64,000 nt of DNA. It comes from VAZQ01 sp963841705 (GTDB taxonomy: Bacteria; Pseudomonadota; Alphaproteobacteria; Rhizobiales; Xanthobacteraceae). This document shows positions 34,317 through 43,299 of the stretch, in pieces; the first letter of the stretch is position 1; each line of letters begins with the position of its first letter. A program made the translations under genes and the position numbers. Below the pieces are notes generated by a model. It saw nothing but the letters and a program-made list of their open reading frames with translations. It had not been told where the DNA came from and did not search any database. The stretch lies in the NCBI GenBank assembly GCA_963841705.1, contig CAWJDY010000040.1:1-64000 (forward strand), written 5' to 3'.

Positions 34317-35290
34317 GCGCGCGCCGGATCCTGGTGACGGGCGGCAGCGGCTTCATCGGCTCGGCGCTCGTCAAGGCGCTGGTGCGGCGCGGCGAGGCGG
34401 TGCGCGTCCTCGACGATAATTCGCGCGGGGCAGTGCGCCGCCTGCGCGAGGTCGAAGGTGACATCGAGCTGGTCGTGGGCGACATCCGCGATCCCGCCGC
34501 GGTCGATGCGGCCATGCGCGGCATCGAGGAGGTGCATCATCTTGCCTTCATCAACGGCACGGCCACGTTCTACAGCGCGCCCGATCTCGTGCTCGACGTG
34601 GGCGTCAAAGGGATCGTCAACGTCATCGACGCCTGCCGCCGGCACGGCGCCGGAACGCTGATCCTCGCGTCGAGCTCGGAGGTCTATCAGTCGCCCCCCC
34701 GCGTGCCGACCGACGAGAGCGCGCCGCTCGTCATCCCCGATCCGCTCAACCCGCGGCTCTCCTATGGCGCCGGCAAGATCATCAGCGAGATGATGGCCAT
34801 CAATTTCGGGCGCAGGCATCTCGAGCGGGTGCTGATCTTTCGCCCGCACAACGTCTACGGCCCCGACATGGGCTTCGATCACGTCATTCCGCAGTTTGCG
34901 CTGCGCCTCAAGCAAGTCGCCGCCAAGGCTGCGGGCGGGAGAGCCGCGTTTCCGATCCAGGGAACCGGGGCAGAGACCCGCAGCTTCTGCTACGTCGATG
35001 ACCTGGTGGCGGGCGTGATGATCATGCGCAAGCGCGGCGCGCATCTCGGCATCTATCACGTCGGCAGCATGGAGGAGGTCGCCATCGCCGAGCTGGCGCA
35101 GCGCATGGCGCGGATCGCCGGGCGCGAGATCGCGGTCGAGCCTTCGTCGCTGCTGCCCGGCAGCACGCCGCGGCGCTGTCCCGACATCGCCAAGCTCGCC
35201 GCGCTCGGATACACGCCGCGCGTGGCGCTCGATGCTGGATTGCCCCCCACCCTCGACTGGTATTGGAATTGCGCGGACACGGCGGGTTAG
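34313..35290 (+). CDS. NAD-dependent sugar epimerase/dehydratase
   Basis: 325 residues from GTG 34313 (VSARRILVTGG); the open frame begins at 34178, but that would overlap the MocA gene by 139 bp. Extended SDR features: LVTGGSGFIGSAL for NAD, LASSSEVYQSP before the active site, and the YxxxK pair in LSYGAGKI. It is related to UDP-glucose/GDP-mannose epimerases and dehydratases. With the neighbours it points to nucleotide-sugar modification. GTGA overlap with the preceding stop. Confidence 0.88.
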   Translation: MSARRILVTGGSGFIGSALVKALVRRGEAVRVLDDNSRGAVRRLREVEGDIELVVGDIRDPAAVDAAMRGIEEVHHLAFINGTATFYSAPDLVLDVGVKGIVNVIDACRRHGAGTLILASSSEVYQSPPRVPTDESAPLVIPDPLNPRLSYGAGKIISEMMAINFGRRHLERVLIFRPHNVYGPDMGFDHVIPQFALRLKQVAAKAAGGRAAFPIQGTGAETRSFCYVDDLVAGVMIMRKRGAHLGIYHVGSMEEVAIAELAQRMARIAGREIAVEPSSLLPGSTPRRCPDIAKLAALGYTPRVALDAGLPPTLDWYWNCADTAG

Positions 35291-35609
35291 AACGAGTTCC
35301 GGTGATACTGATGTCCAGGTGCAACAAACTCGGTGTGCTTCCTTGCATATGAGCTCAGCGGTGCAGCAAGCTCCGCAATACCTCGCATGTGGGCTGTCGT
35401 CCCGGCCAAGCGCGCCCGGCTTAAACCGGGCGCGCGCGAGCCGGGACCCAGTAATCCATGGCCGGCGTGAGTGCCCAAACTGTTTTGGTTACTGGATTCC
35501 GGCTCTCGCTTGCCGGGCGAAGCCCGGCTCGCTCGGCCGGAATGACGGGCACGAGCGTTCGTCCTGAGTACAAATCACTGGAGCGTGCTGTAGAAACGGA
35601 GATGCCACT
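35291..35609. other. 319-bp spacer with palB copy 3
   Basis: 35390-35552 is a palB repeat, preceded by CAGCGGTGCAGCAAGCTCCG, a lead-in also found before palC at about 7730 and 16080. No gene is seen. The methyltransferase gene that follows may still belong to the same transcript. Confidence 0.6.
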
Positions 35610-36878
35610 TTGCCTGCTGTGAAAGTTGCACGTGCCGCGGGAACCGGATCCAGCGTCCCGGTCGAATGCTGTCAGGTCTGCGGGCATGCGCCGCTCGCGA
35701 GCGTCCTCTCGCTGGGCTACATGCCCCCGGTCAACCAGATGGTGCCGGTCGGCGCGCCGCCGCGCCAGCAACCCTGGTTTCCCACCGATCTCCTGCACTG
35801 CTCGAGCTGCGACCTGGTCCAGCTCGGGCTTGCGGTCGACCCCGTCATCATCTTTCCGCCCGAGTATCCCTACACCAGCGGTACCACCAAGCTCCTGCGC
35901 GACAATTTCGCCGAGCTTTATTCCGAAGCCTCGGCCATGCTGGCGCTCTCTCCCGCCGACCTCGTGGTCGATATCGGCTCGAACGACGGCACGCTCCTCT
36001 CCAACTTCAAGGCCGGCGGCCACCGCGTGCTCGGCATCGAGCCGACCGACGTGGGCAAGATTGCCGCCGCGCGCGGCATTCCGACGGTGCAGCGCTATTT
36101 CACTCCCGCGGTGGCCGCCGAGCTCCGCCGCGAGCACGGCGCCGCGCGCGCGGTCACGGCGGCGAACTGCTTTGCCCATATCGAGGACGTGCATGCGATC
36201 GTCGAAGGCATTCTCGATCTGCTCGCCCCGGACGGCGTGTTCATTTCCGAGTCGCATTATCTGATCGGGCTGATGCAGCGCCTGCAATACGACACCGTTT
36301 ATCACGAGCACCTGCGCTATTATTCTCTCACCAGCCTTGCTCATCTCCTGGCGATGCACGGGCTGGAAGTGTTTCATGCGCATGCGATCCCCACCCATGG
36401 CGGCTCCATCAGGGTCTATGCCGCCCGGCGCGGCATGCGCCCCGTACGCGACACCGTCGCCGCCATGCTGGCCGCCGAGCCGCGGGGGGAGAGCATGCTG
36501 GCGCGGCTCAAGGCATTCCGCCGCGAGGTGATGCTCTCCAAGCTGCGGCTCCTGTCCATGCTGCGCGAGCTCAAGGAGGCGGGCGCGCGCATCGCCGGCA
36601 TCAGCGCGCCGTCCCGCGCCAGCACGCTGGTCAATTACGTCGGTCTCGACGAGGCGATCATCGAGTATGTCTGCGAGATCTCGGGCTCGCTCAAGATCGG
36701 CAAGTACATGCCGGGCACTTCGATACCGGTGGTCGAGGAGAGCCGGCTGTTCACCGATCAGCCCGACTGTGCGATAATTTTCTCCTGGCACATCGCCGAC
36801 GAGCTCGCGCCCAAGCTTCGCGCCAAGGGTTATCGGGGCAAGCTTCTTTCGCCGCTGCCGGCCCCGCACGAGCTGTGA
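35610..36878 (+). CDS. sugar C-methyltransferase (NovU/TylC3-type)
   Basis: 422 residues from TTG 35610; a GTG at 35619 is the alternative. Three-part layout: an N-terminal zinc site with CCQVCG and HCSSCDLVQ, a SAM-binding domain (LVVDIGSNDGTLL, then NCFAHIEDVHAIVEGILDLL), and a C-terminal domain with GISAPSRASTLVNYVGLD. The strongly conserved YHEHLRYYSLTSL marks C-methyltransferases that act on 4-keto deoxysugar nucleotides and related families. It follows the epimerase and MocA genes and would make a branched sugar. Target unknown. Confidence 0.88.
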   Translation: MPAVKVARAAGTGSSVPVECCQVCGHAPLASVLSLGYMPPVNQMVPVGAPPRQQPWFPTDLLHCSSCDLVQLGLAVDPVIIFPPEYPYTSGTTKLLRDNFAELYSEASAMLALSPADLVVDIGSNDGTLLSNFKAGGHRVLGIEPTDVGKIAAARGIPTVQRYFTPAVAAELRREHGAARAVTAANCFAHIEDVHAIVEGILDLLAPDGVFISESHYLIGLMQRLQYDTVYHEHLRYYSLTSLAHLLAMHGLEVFHAHAIPTHGGSIRVYAARRGMRPVRDTVAAMLAAEPRGESMLARLKAFRREVMLSKLRLLSMLRELKEAGARIAGISAPSRASTLVNYVGLDEAIIEYVCEISGSLKIGKYMPGTSIPVVEESRLFTDQPDCAIIFSWHIADELAPKLRAKGYRGKLLSPLPAPHEL

Positions 36879-36923
36879 TCGCAACGGCGGGCCGACGCAG
36901 GATAGCGTCGGGGGAGGTGAAGA

Positions 36924-37139
36924 ATGGAAAGCATGGTGGATTTTCTGACGATCGCCTTCGTAGTCGTGCTCTTGTGCCTCACGCTCCTCGCCATACGCAT
37001 GTGGTACACGACCAAGGGGCCGGCGGTGTCCGAGGCGGAGCGCCGGCTCTACGGCCGCTTTCTCGTCGGCCTGGCGATATTCTGGGTGGTTGCGCTTGCC
37101 GGCTATTTCGGCGGACCGCTTCTTTCCGCGATGCGATGA
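36924..37139 (+). CDS. small membrane protein
   Basis: 71 residues with two hydrophobic helices (TIAFVVVLLCLTLLAIRM and LVGLAIFWVVALAGYF) and a charged loop between. GGGGAGGTGAAG before ATG 36924 is a good ribosome site. No family recognised. It lies 45 bp after the methyltransferase gene on the same strand and may be its last operon partner. Confidence 0.65.
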   Translation: MESMVDFLTIAFVVVLLCLTLLAIRMWYTTKGPAVSEAERRLYGRFLVGLAIFWVVALAGYFGGPLLSAMR

Positions 37140-37201
37140 CCTGCGTAAATGACATCTCGACAAGCCTGCCAAAAACGGCAAAATATTCAGGGATACGGCT
37201 C

Positions 37202-37275
37202 GCGGGCGTAGTTCAATGGCAGAACGGCAGCTTCCCAAGCTGCATACGAGGGTTCGATTCCCTTCGCCCGCTCCA
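37202..37275 (+). tRNA. tRNA-Gly (anticodon CCC)
   Basis: 74 nt including encoded CCA. Acceptor GCGGGCG pairs with CGCCCGC, then discriminator T and CCA. D-arm TAGTTCAATGGCAGAA; anticodon stem GCAGC/GCTGC around loop TTCCCAA, giving CCC; T-arm GAGGGTTCGATTCCCTT. It sits 62 bp after the small membrane protein gene and before a low-coding, fragment-rich region, a usual place for genomic-island insertion. Confidence 0.95.
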
Positions 37276-37763
37276 GGACTTAGCTCGTGATTTCCGCTCT
37301 TTTCCTGTAGCGTTTCTCGGAGGCTATGGACTGATACGCTCAAGTGCAGTGGTCAGGCTCTTTACCCAAAGGTCGCCGTCGCCTTACAGTAGCTTTCGGG
37401 CGTGGTGCGGACATAGGCTTGGGGTCGGAGCCTGTCGGGGCCGCTGCTTGTGACCCGAAGCGGTCATACGCAAGTCGAAATCCCGCAGCGCAGCAGTCCG
37501 GGGTCGCATAGAGTCTCCGGATGTCAGGCTGGAGGATGTTGTCCAGCGGACTTGTCGGGGCGCCCTTCTTGAGGGACTAAACGATGATCACCCGCAGAAT
37601 TGGAGCATTGATGAACCCCAACGAAACAATCTTCGAACAGCCATTCAGTGCGGCGGTGGATGAAATCTTGCGGAATGTGCTTAAGCCGTATGAGAGTACT
37701 GCCCATTGCACAACGAGGGCTAGCAAGAGCGGGCTAGGACCCCGCAGAGGCACGGCCCTTCCT
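37276..37763. other. 488-bp region after tRNA-Gly, no gene supported
   Basis: Short frames exist on both strands but none looks like a protein. Composition is mixed and somewhat lower in GC than the preceding operon. No second copy of the tRNA 3' end, which would mark an attachment site, was seen by eye in the window. Confidence 0.5.
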
Positions 37764-38690
37764 CTATCGCGAACGAGACCGCGTTCGAACCACGTGGTTT
37801 GCACCGCGAGCTCCGATCGCTGGTTCATCAAAAGGCTGGAATGACCCTTTTTTGGTCCGAGGTGCTGGGAAGTTTCCTGGAAGGTCTGGCGCCTCCAGCT
37901 GGAACAGAGGCTGCGGCTCCGGCAGGCCCTGGAGCCGGTGAGCGCCTAGGCTGCGAAAGCTGACGTTGCGAGGGGCCGATGCCTCGACCGCTCGTACCGC
38001 GTCGCTCGAGAGCAGGATTTGACCGCCGTGACCGGCAGAGCAGATGCGGGCCGCAGTGTGCACTGCCAGCCCCACGTAGCCGCCGTCGGTCAGTGTGGGA
38101 CGACCGGTATGGATGCCGATCCTGAGCCGCACTTTGGCGCCGGCCGGCCATGACCGTGAGCCGAACCTCCGCTGGATCGCCAGCGCAGCAGCGAGCGCAC
38201 CGGACGGGCGCTTGAACACAGCGAATAGCTCGTCCGCGCGAATGTCGACTTCCTTGCCCCCCGACCGTTGCACAGCGCGGCGGAGGAGGCGACGCACGTC
38301 ATCGAGGAGGTTAGCGTACCTGTCCTCCAGAAGGCGGAGTAGACCGGTAAAATCCTCAATATCGGACAGAAGGAGGGTGACCTGACCGCTCGGCAGACCG
38401 CGCACCATCCCAGCGCGCGCCCTGGACTCGCCCTCTAGGCGTTCGGTCGCAAGCTGTCCGGCGATGAACCCGATCGGCACGATGCCGTATTTTTTGGCCG
38501 CGGTCAGTAGCCTCTTGCGCGCTCGCTCGCGCGCTGCATCGTCCTCGAATCTCGTCTGGTTGAAGCGAGCGAGCGCATTACGAACGTGTGCCTCGTCGTG
38601 GATAGGTAACCGTCGTCGACCCTTTGAGTCTACGTAGGCAAAGGCGACGTTCCGTAGTTGCGCACGTGTCTTGGCGGTGAGCTGTGACAT
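37764..38690 (-). CDS. class III nucleotide cyclase with N-terminal DUF6582-like domain
   Basis: 308 residues. Residues 1-75 resemble DUF6582 (RNVAFAYVDSKGRRRLPIHD, then AHVRNALARFNQ and a helix ending KKYGI). The cyclase domain runs from about 100 to 260: first metal Asp in LLLSDIEDFTGLLR, EVDIRADELFAVF as the second metal region, VRLRIGIHTGRP, and AARICSAGHGGQILLS with the transition-state Arg. The usual Asn of the VNxAAR motif is His (AVHTAARIC). No membrane or receiver domain, so it is a soluble enzyme perhaps sensing through the N-terminal domain. cAMP or cGMP production is family knowledge; activity here is inferred. Confidence 0.82.
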   Translation of the reverse strand: MSQLTAKTRAQLRNVAFAYVDSKGRRRLPIHDEAHVRNALARFNQTRFEDDAARERARKRLLTAAKKYGIVPIGFIAGQLATERLEGESRARAGMVRGLPSGQVTLLLSDIEDFTGLLRLLEDRYANLLDDVRRLLRRAVQRSGGKEVDIRADELFAVFKRPSGALAAALAIQRRFGSRSWPAGAKVRLRIGIHTGRPTLTDGGYVGLAVHTAARICSAGHGGQILLSSDAVRAVEASAPRNVSFRSLGAHRLQGLPEPQPLFQLEAPDLPGNFPAPRTKKGSFQPFDEPAIGARGANHVVRTRSRSR

Positions 38691-39529
38691 CCGTCTTCCT
38701 CGACCCTATTCAATGCCGCTTGGGCGGGCAGCGCTCGACTTCCACGTCCAGCAAAGGGACCGACAGTACAAGGTTGTCGTGCTTGGCCCGCTGACGCAAC
38801 CGAGCTCGCCACGATTCTCTGCTTGGCTCACACTGGTATTCTCACCTCATCAGGGCCGATGCCAACACCCGTATCTTGCCACGGAACCAATACTGTGAAC
38901 CAGTTTCGCCAACTCGGCGTCTACACCGGCCGCCTTCTCAAAGGCGAGAAGCCCGCCGATTTGCCGGTCCAACAGGCGATGAAGCTCGGATATGCCGCTA
39001 TGTCCCTCCTTGCTGCGAGCCTTCTCCAACAGCAAGGATGATATGGTGTGATCGTGAAACTGGGCTGCCGCAGGCGCCTGCCTTAGAACCGCGCTGCCGC
39101 ACCTCGGGTACTGAGGCCGTCTTCACGAGCTTGACCTTTCTACTCGGCTGAAAGGCCAGTGCAGAGCCACCTGCCTATAAACGATAGCACCATCAGTCGC
39201 TACACGATCGCAATGAGTTGCGCTGGCTGCGCCCACAGCCGGGGCACTCTTCGCGTTAGCGAGGGAGCTGGAAATCTTGGGTCCGGTTGACAGGAGCCGA
39301 GCTCAGCCGAAGCGCGGGATTGCATCAAGCAGACGGCGTGGGGGCCGACCCACACCAAGCACATCACGCTTAGTGTTTTGTGCGAGGCTTCGGCGCACTT
39401 ATCAGAGTACGGTCACCGGTAGGATGATACCGAAGGGTGCCAGTGCAACTAACTGTTGTGTGAGCTAGCTCACATGCTTGGGGTTGCCGCTGCGATAATA
39501 CGGATTTCGAAAGGCAAGGAGCGGCGGCA
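38691..39529. other. 839-bp low-coding region with one gene fragment
   Basis: Apart from the binding-protein fragment near 38895, nothing reads as a gene. Several short frames have no family resemblance. The stretch behaves like decaying island DNA. Confidence 0.5.
38895..39041 (+). pseudogene. fragment of PF04392-type ABC binding protein (copy 1)
   Basis: Reads VNQFRQLGVYTGRLLKGEKP and ADLPVQQAMKL, matching the last third of the PF04392 binding-protein family, then diverges. The expected VELVINLKTAKALGL tail is replaced. The rest of the gene is missing. The same tail occurs at 48877-49068 and 54309-54902. Confidence 0.65.
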
Positions 39530-39745
39530 ATGAGCAACGTGGCGATGGTAGGCAACTCATGTCCCAAGTGCGGCTCGGAGAAACGTGTCTCCTGGTGCGC
39601 GCAATGTTTTGGAACCGGCAGGTCCGGCAAGCACAAATGCAAGGCGTGTGGTGGAAAGGGGACCACCGCAGCTTGCCCGAATGTTCGATCGCACAGGCCG
39701 AAGCTTTTTCAAATTTGGACGAGCTTCGCCCAAGCGGCTCACTGA
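39530..39745 (+). CDS. small cysteine-rich protein (four CxxC motifs)
   Basis: 71 residues with CPKCGSEK, WCAQCFGTGRSG, KCKACGGKGT and one more cysteine. The CxxCxGxG spacing is like the DnaJ zinc-binding region. AAGGAGCGGCGGCA precedes ATG 39530. The last 25 residues look unrelated, so the 3' end may have changed. Likely a small zinc protein of unknown role. Confidence 0.5.
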   Translation: MSNVAMVGNSCPKCGSEKRVSWCAQCFGTGRSGKHKCKACGGKGTTAACPNVRSHRPKLFQIWTSFAQAAH

Positions 39746-40188
39746 GATCGTCTCGCCGCCGCAGCTCGGCTTCACGTCAGCGCTCGAGGGATCAAAAGGC
39801 GCGCATACCGACTTCGGTTACTTCGGGAAGTAATCACGCCGCTAAGCGCCGGCCCCCGACTGTGGCATTTAACCACCGCACCACTGCACACCGCCCACTG
39901 TAGACTCTGCGCTGTTGTTCACTCTGATACGGCGCACTCATGCCGTTATGTAGCACAAATGGCCTGTGTGCAGACGTAATGGAGCGGCTTCGGGATTCCG
40001 GAAACGGTCGGAATCTTGTGGTTGGGTGCGAGTTTTAGGCCCTTCGCCTCTCAGCCGATGTGACGGAGTCACAAATTGTCACTTTCTATCCGGCGCCTCG
40101 ATCAGCCAAAGCGACATTTTGTGAGGATCATCACAGACGTTGGCTGAATGGCGCGGTAGCATCACCGTGACAGAATGAGGAGGCGTCG
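39746..40188. other. 443-bp region, no gene seen
   Basis: No protein-like frame. 40060-40188 should include the promoter of the DAG-kinase-like gene. GAGGAGGCGTC just before 40189 is its ribosome site. Confidence 0.45.
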
Positions 40189-41580
40189 ATGCTAGAACAT
40201 CTCTCGTTTGCAACACCACCGGTCCCCGCCAACGATCCGCAGGTGCCCATGAAGAGCTTCAAAGGTTTCACTCGCTTGTCGCGAAAAAAGCGGATGCGGA
40301 CTTATGTGCTCATGAACCAGCACGGAAACGGTGAAGCCGGCGCCGCCAACGAGCAGACTGCCGTCAACGTGTTGGCCGCAGCCGGTCTGCGCGCCGACGC
40401 CGGAAGCTTTCAGCCGGGCCAGGGGGAGGGTAAGAAGATGGCGCGGCGCGCCGTCGAGTCCGGCAAGTATGACGTGCTCGTCATGTTCGGCGGCGACGGC
40501 AGCATCAACAAGGGCATCCAAGCCGTCATGCATGCCGACAACGTGTCGCTCGGCGTCATCTGCGGTGGGACGGTGAATCACGTCTCGCGGATGTTCTACG
40601 GCAACCACGACTCCAAGCAGTGGTGGGTGAACGTCCTGCGCTTGATGCAGTCGGCCGTCACCCCCGTCGACGTCGGCACCATCGAAGCCCATTCGGTCGA
40701 TCTGGTCAGTGGTGAAACGAAGCGCGTTCCCAAGGCGCTGCGCAAGAAGGCCTACTTCTTGCTGTCGGCGTCGCTGGGTGCCGAGGCGACTATCGTCGCG
40801 CTCGCGCCACAGCAGCTCAAGTACATGGCCGACCAACTCGTCCCTGGCGGCGGGTCCTTGGTGCTCTTGGAGACGGCGTTGACTCACCTGCAAAACCTGA
40901 GGCCCTTTGCCGCGCGCATCAGCAACGGGAATCCGGCCGACGGTTGGAGCGGTAATGCTCGAGCCGTAATTGTCGCCAACGCGAATTATCCCTGGTGCCC
41001 TGACGCGCGGATCGACGATGGCAAGCTGGCCGCCACCGGCGTGGCTGGACTGGCCGAACTGGTGAAGCGCGAAAGCGACCAGGCGGTCCTGAGTGGAGAA
41101 GATCTGTTCGCCACGGTGCCTTACGCCACCTACCTGGAAATCGATGGCAGCTTGACCGACCTGGTCGGCGGCATCGCCAAGAAGCTGGGACCGATCCAGT
41201 CGGTCACCTACCGCTACAGCACGAAGAAGATTCAGATGCTGTTGCCGTACACGATCGCCCAGCCTCTGCTTACAAATCCCATTGCCCCGCCGCCCGAGCC
41301 GGCCGACGTGGTTCCCTTAGCCAGCGAGACCTTCTTTAACGGCGCGCAGCCGATTTCAGTTACGGTCGAAGGGACGGCTTGGCTGCGTCGATCCAGGTGG
41401 GTGATCTATGGTGAGGTGGAGGGCAAACCGCTGGCCATCCGGGTTATGGACAAGGCTGACGTGGCGCGCAGCGGCCCGACGAGCGCAAAGGGCCTGGCAG
41501 ATCTCAAACAGGGGTCAACCATCCAGCTCAGCGGCAAAAGCCGGCCCTGGGGCATGAAAGCCCAGAAACTTCTTATCTGA
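40189..41580 (+). CDS. diacylglycerol-kinase-catalytic-domain protein
   Basis: 463 residues. The catalytic lipid-kinase fold begins at about residue 38 (TYVLMNQHGNGEAG) with the nucleotide motif VLVMFGGDGSINKGIQ and CGGTVNHVSRMF in place of the usual GTxNDFAR. Later parts include ARAVIVANANYPWCPDARIDDGKL, as in YegS/DagK-like proteins. The last 110 residues (PPPEPADVVPLASETFF onward) form an extra domain I do not recognise. No membrane helices. It may phosphorylate a lipid or sphingoid base; the changed GTxNDF motif makes that uncertain. Stands alone, GGAGGCG before the start. Confidence 0.75.
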   Translation: MLEHLSFATPPVPANDPQVPMKSFKGFTRLSRKKRMRTYVLMNQHGNGEAGAANEQTAVNVLAAAGLRADAGSFQPGQGEGKKMARRAVESGKYDVLVMFGGDGSINKGIQAVMHADNVSLGVICGGTVNHVSRMFYGNHDSKQWWVNVLRLMQSAVTPVDVGTIEAHSVDLVSGETKRVPKALRKKAYFLLSASLGAEATIVALAPQQLKYMADQLVPGGGSLVLLETALTHLQNLRPFAARISNGNPADGWSGNARAVIVANANYPWCPDARIDDGKLAATGVAGLAELVKRESDQAVLSGEDLFATVPYATYLEIDGSLTDLVGGIAKKLGPIQSVTYRYSTKKIQMLLPYTIAQPLLTNPIAPPPEPADVVPLASETFFNGAQPISVTVEGTAWLRRSRWVIYGEVEGKPLAIRVMDKADVARSGPTSAKGLADLKQGSTIQLSGKSRPWGMKAQKLLI

Positions 41581-41942
41581 TACGGCCGGTAATACCTCCC
41601 CCTTTCAGGGGCAGGTATCGGAGTTTCCACCGCACGATCACACATGCTCTACACCGTGACCAGGCCTGCCAATGACGCCAACGTTCTGCCGGCTGCGCCT
41701 GCCGAAACCCACCACGTCTGATCGCCAACAACTCCATCTGCTGTAACGCCTCGGAGTCGCCGATTGCCTTCGTGCATCACAGAATTCCCAGTACAGTGAT
41801 GAGCAGATCCTCCGCAACGTTTTCGATGAAAAGCTCTCCCAACTTCACAAAACTTTACCTGCGCGCCACCAACCAGAAAACACCAGCCCCTAACTTGCTG
41901 CTCGCAGGCAATCCCGCCTGCGACCACGATTAGGAGTTCAGG
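41581..41942. other. 362-bp intergenic region: palC half-repeat and spy promoter area
   Basis: 41591-41619 holds a palC arm (ACCTCCCCCTTTCAGGGGC) directly after the lipid-kinase-like gene and may end its transcript. The region from about 41780 to 41940 should drive the downstream spy-like operon; a candidate site is listed at 41844-41858. TAGGAGTTCAGG precedes the ATG at 41943. Confidence 0.55.
41844..41858. promoter_or_regulatory. candidate OmpR/CpxR-family binding site
   Basis: TTCACAAAACTTTAC: two pentamers of TTYAC type with 5-bp spacing, start-to-start 10 bp. This fits the CpxR pattern (GTAAA-N5-GTAAA read on the other strand) with one mismatch. It lies about 85 bp before the spy-like gene, whose operon encodes an OmpR-type regulator. 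Support is by pattern only. Confidence 0.4.
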
Positions 41943-42524
41943 ATGGTTGACCACAACAACGCTCCGCCGTCTAACCCGGACCAAGTTCCGACTCAGACGA
42001 ACCGCAGCGGTCGCAGAGGCATGCTCGTGATCGCGCTCGTTGCGGTCGCGCTTGTGGCCGGAGTCACCGGCAACATGCTGTCTACGGCCTTCGGCCAAGG
42101 TTTCGCTTGGCACCACTTCGGAATGCGCGATGGCGGCATGTTCGGCGGTCCGCTCACGCCTGCGCAGATCGACGATCGCATCGACCGCATGACCAAGCAT
42201 ATGGCGATCGAGCTCGACGCCACAGCGGACCAGCAGGTCAAGATCGCGAACATTGCCAAGGCCGCCATCGGCGATCTGCGGCCGCTGCGGGAGAAGGCGC
42301 AAGCTGCGCGGACCCAGGCGGTCACGCTTTTGACCGCTCCCACCATCGATCATGCTGCAATCGAGCGGTTGCGCGCGGAGCAGATCGTGCTTGCGGAAAC
42401 AGCGAGCAAGCGCATCACACAGGCATTGACCGATGCGGTCGACGTGCTCAATCCCGAACAGCGCCGGAAGGTAGCAGACTGGGTCGCGTCCAGTGGTCCG
42501 TGGGCGCGCTGGCATCGCGGTTGA
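41943..42524 (+). CDS. Spy/CpxP-family periplasmic protein
   Basis: 193 residues. One N-terminal hydrophobic helix (LVIALVAVALVAGVTGNML) exports or anchors it; the rest is helical with Spy/CpxP features: LTPAQIDDRIDRMTKHMAIE and the LTxxQ-like LNPEQRRKVADWV near the end. In the family these proteins bind unfolded proteins or repress an envelope-stress sensor. Immediately followed by a response regulator and a histidine kinase, matching the cpxP-cpxRA layout. Confidence 0.82.
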   Translation: MVDHNNAPPSNPDQVPTQTNRSGRRGMLVIALVAVALVAGVTGNMLSTAFGQGFAWHHFGMRDGGMFGGPLTPAQIDDRIDRMTKHMAIELDATADQQVKIANIAKAAIGDLRPLREKAQAARTQAVTLLTAPTIDHAAIERLRAEQIVLAETASKRITQALTDAVDVLNPEQRRKVADWVASSGPWARWHRG

Positions 42525-42534
42525 TGGACACGGG

Positions 42535-43257
42535 TTGACAGCATCCTTGGGCAAGCGCGTCCTCTTGATCGAAGATGATTTCCGTCTTGCTGGGATGCTC
42601 AGCGAGTACCTCGGCAGGGCGGGCTTCCACGTCATTCATGCCGAGAACGGGACACGCGGGCTCGCGCTGCACGAACGGGAGCCGGTGGATGTCGTCATCC
42701 TTGATCTGATGCTGCCGGACACCGACGGCCTGGAAGTTTGCCGGCTGATCCGCGCCCGGTCCGACAGTCCGATCCTGATGCTGACGGCGCGCGGCGATCC
42801 GATGGATCGCGTCGTCGGGCTCGAACTGGGCGCGGACGATTACCTTCCCAAACCGTTCGAGCCGCGCGAACTATTGGCTCGGCTGCGTGCGATCCTGCGC
42901 CGCAGCCCTGCCAGACCAAGAAGTAGACCAGGAACCGGTTCAAGCCCCGATGTGCTGCGTTTTGGCCGCCTCGAGATCGATCGCGGAGCCCGCGAGGCAC
43001 GCATCGATGGAGCGCTGTGTCCGCTCACCGGTTATCAATTTGCCCTGCTGCTCACGCTGGCGGAGCACGCCGGCCGGGTCATGTCGCGTGACGCCCTAAT
43101 GGACACGGTCAAGGGCGAGCCGATCGAGGCTTTCGACCGCTCGATTGATGTGCATATCTCCCGGATCCGCGCCGCGATCGAAGATGATCCAAAAAAACCG
43201 CGGCGCGTCATCACGATCCGCGGCACAGGTTACGTGTTCGCCAAAGCCCAGGACTGA
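42535..43257 (+). CDS. OmpR-family response regulator
   Basis: 240 residues from TTG 42535, which gives a normal N-terminus (LTASLGKRVLLIEDDF); GTG 42493 is an alternative that overlaps the previous gene by 32 bp. Receiver domain with acidic pair IEDD, phospho-acceptor Asp in VVILDLMLPDTDG, Thr in LMLTARG and Lys in YLPKPFEPREL. The C-terminal winged helix ends in RRVITIRGTGYVF. It should be phosphorylated by the kinase 42 bp downstream and is the likely regulator of the operon. Confidence 0.92.
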   Translation: MTASLGKRVLLIEDDFRLAGMLSEYLGRAGFHVIHAENGTRGLALHEREPVDVVILDLMLPDTDGLEVCRLIRARSDSPILMLTARGDPMDRVVGLELGADDYLPKPFEPRELLARLRAILRRSPARPRSRPGTGSSPDVLRFGRLEIDRGAREARIDGALCPLTGYQFALLLTLAEHAGRVMSRDALMDTVKGEPIEAFDRSIDVHISRIRAAIEDDPKKPRRVITIRGTGYVFAKAQD

Positions 43258-43299
43258 GGAGCCATGCTCGCATTCCGTATAAACCGATAGAACGTTCGG

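Noticed and set aside
35421..37343. 640-residue open frame on the minus strand
   Set aside because: It is antisense to the C-methyltransferase gene, the small membrane gene and the tRNA; its translation is Arg/His/Glu-rich with no family pattern.
37202..40188. Attachment-site repeat of the tRNA-Gly 3' end
   Set aside because: I looked for GGTTCGATTCCCTTCGCCCG further along and saw no second copy; an island remains an inference from gene content.
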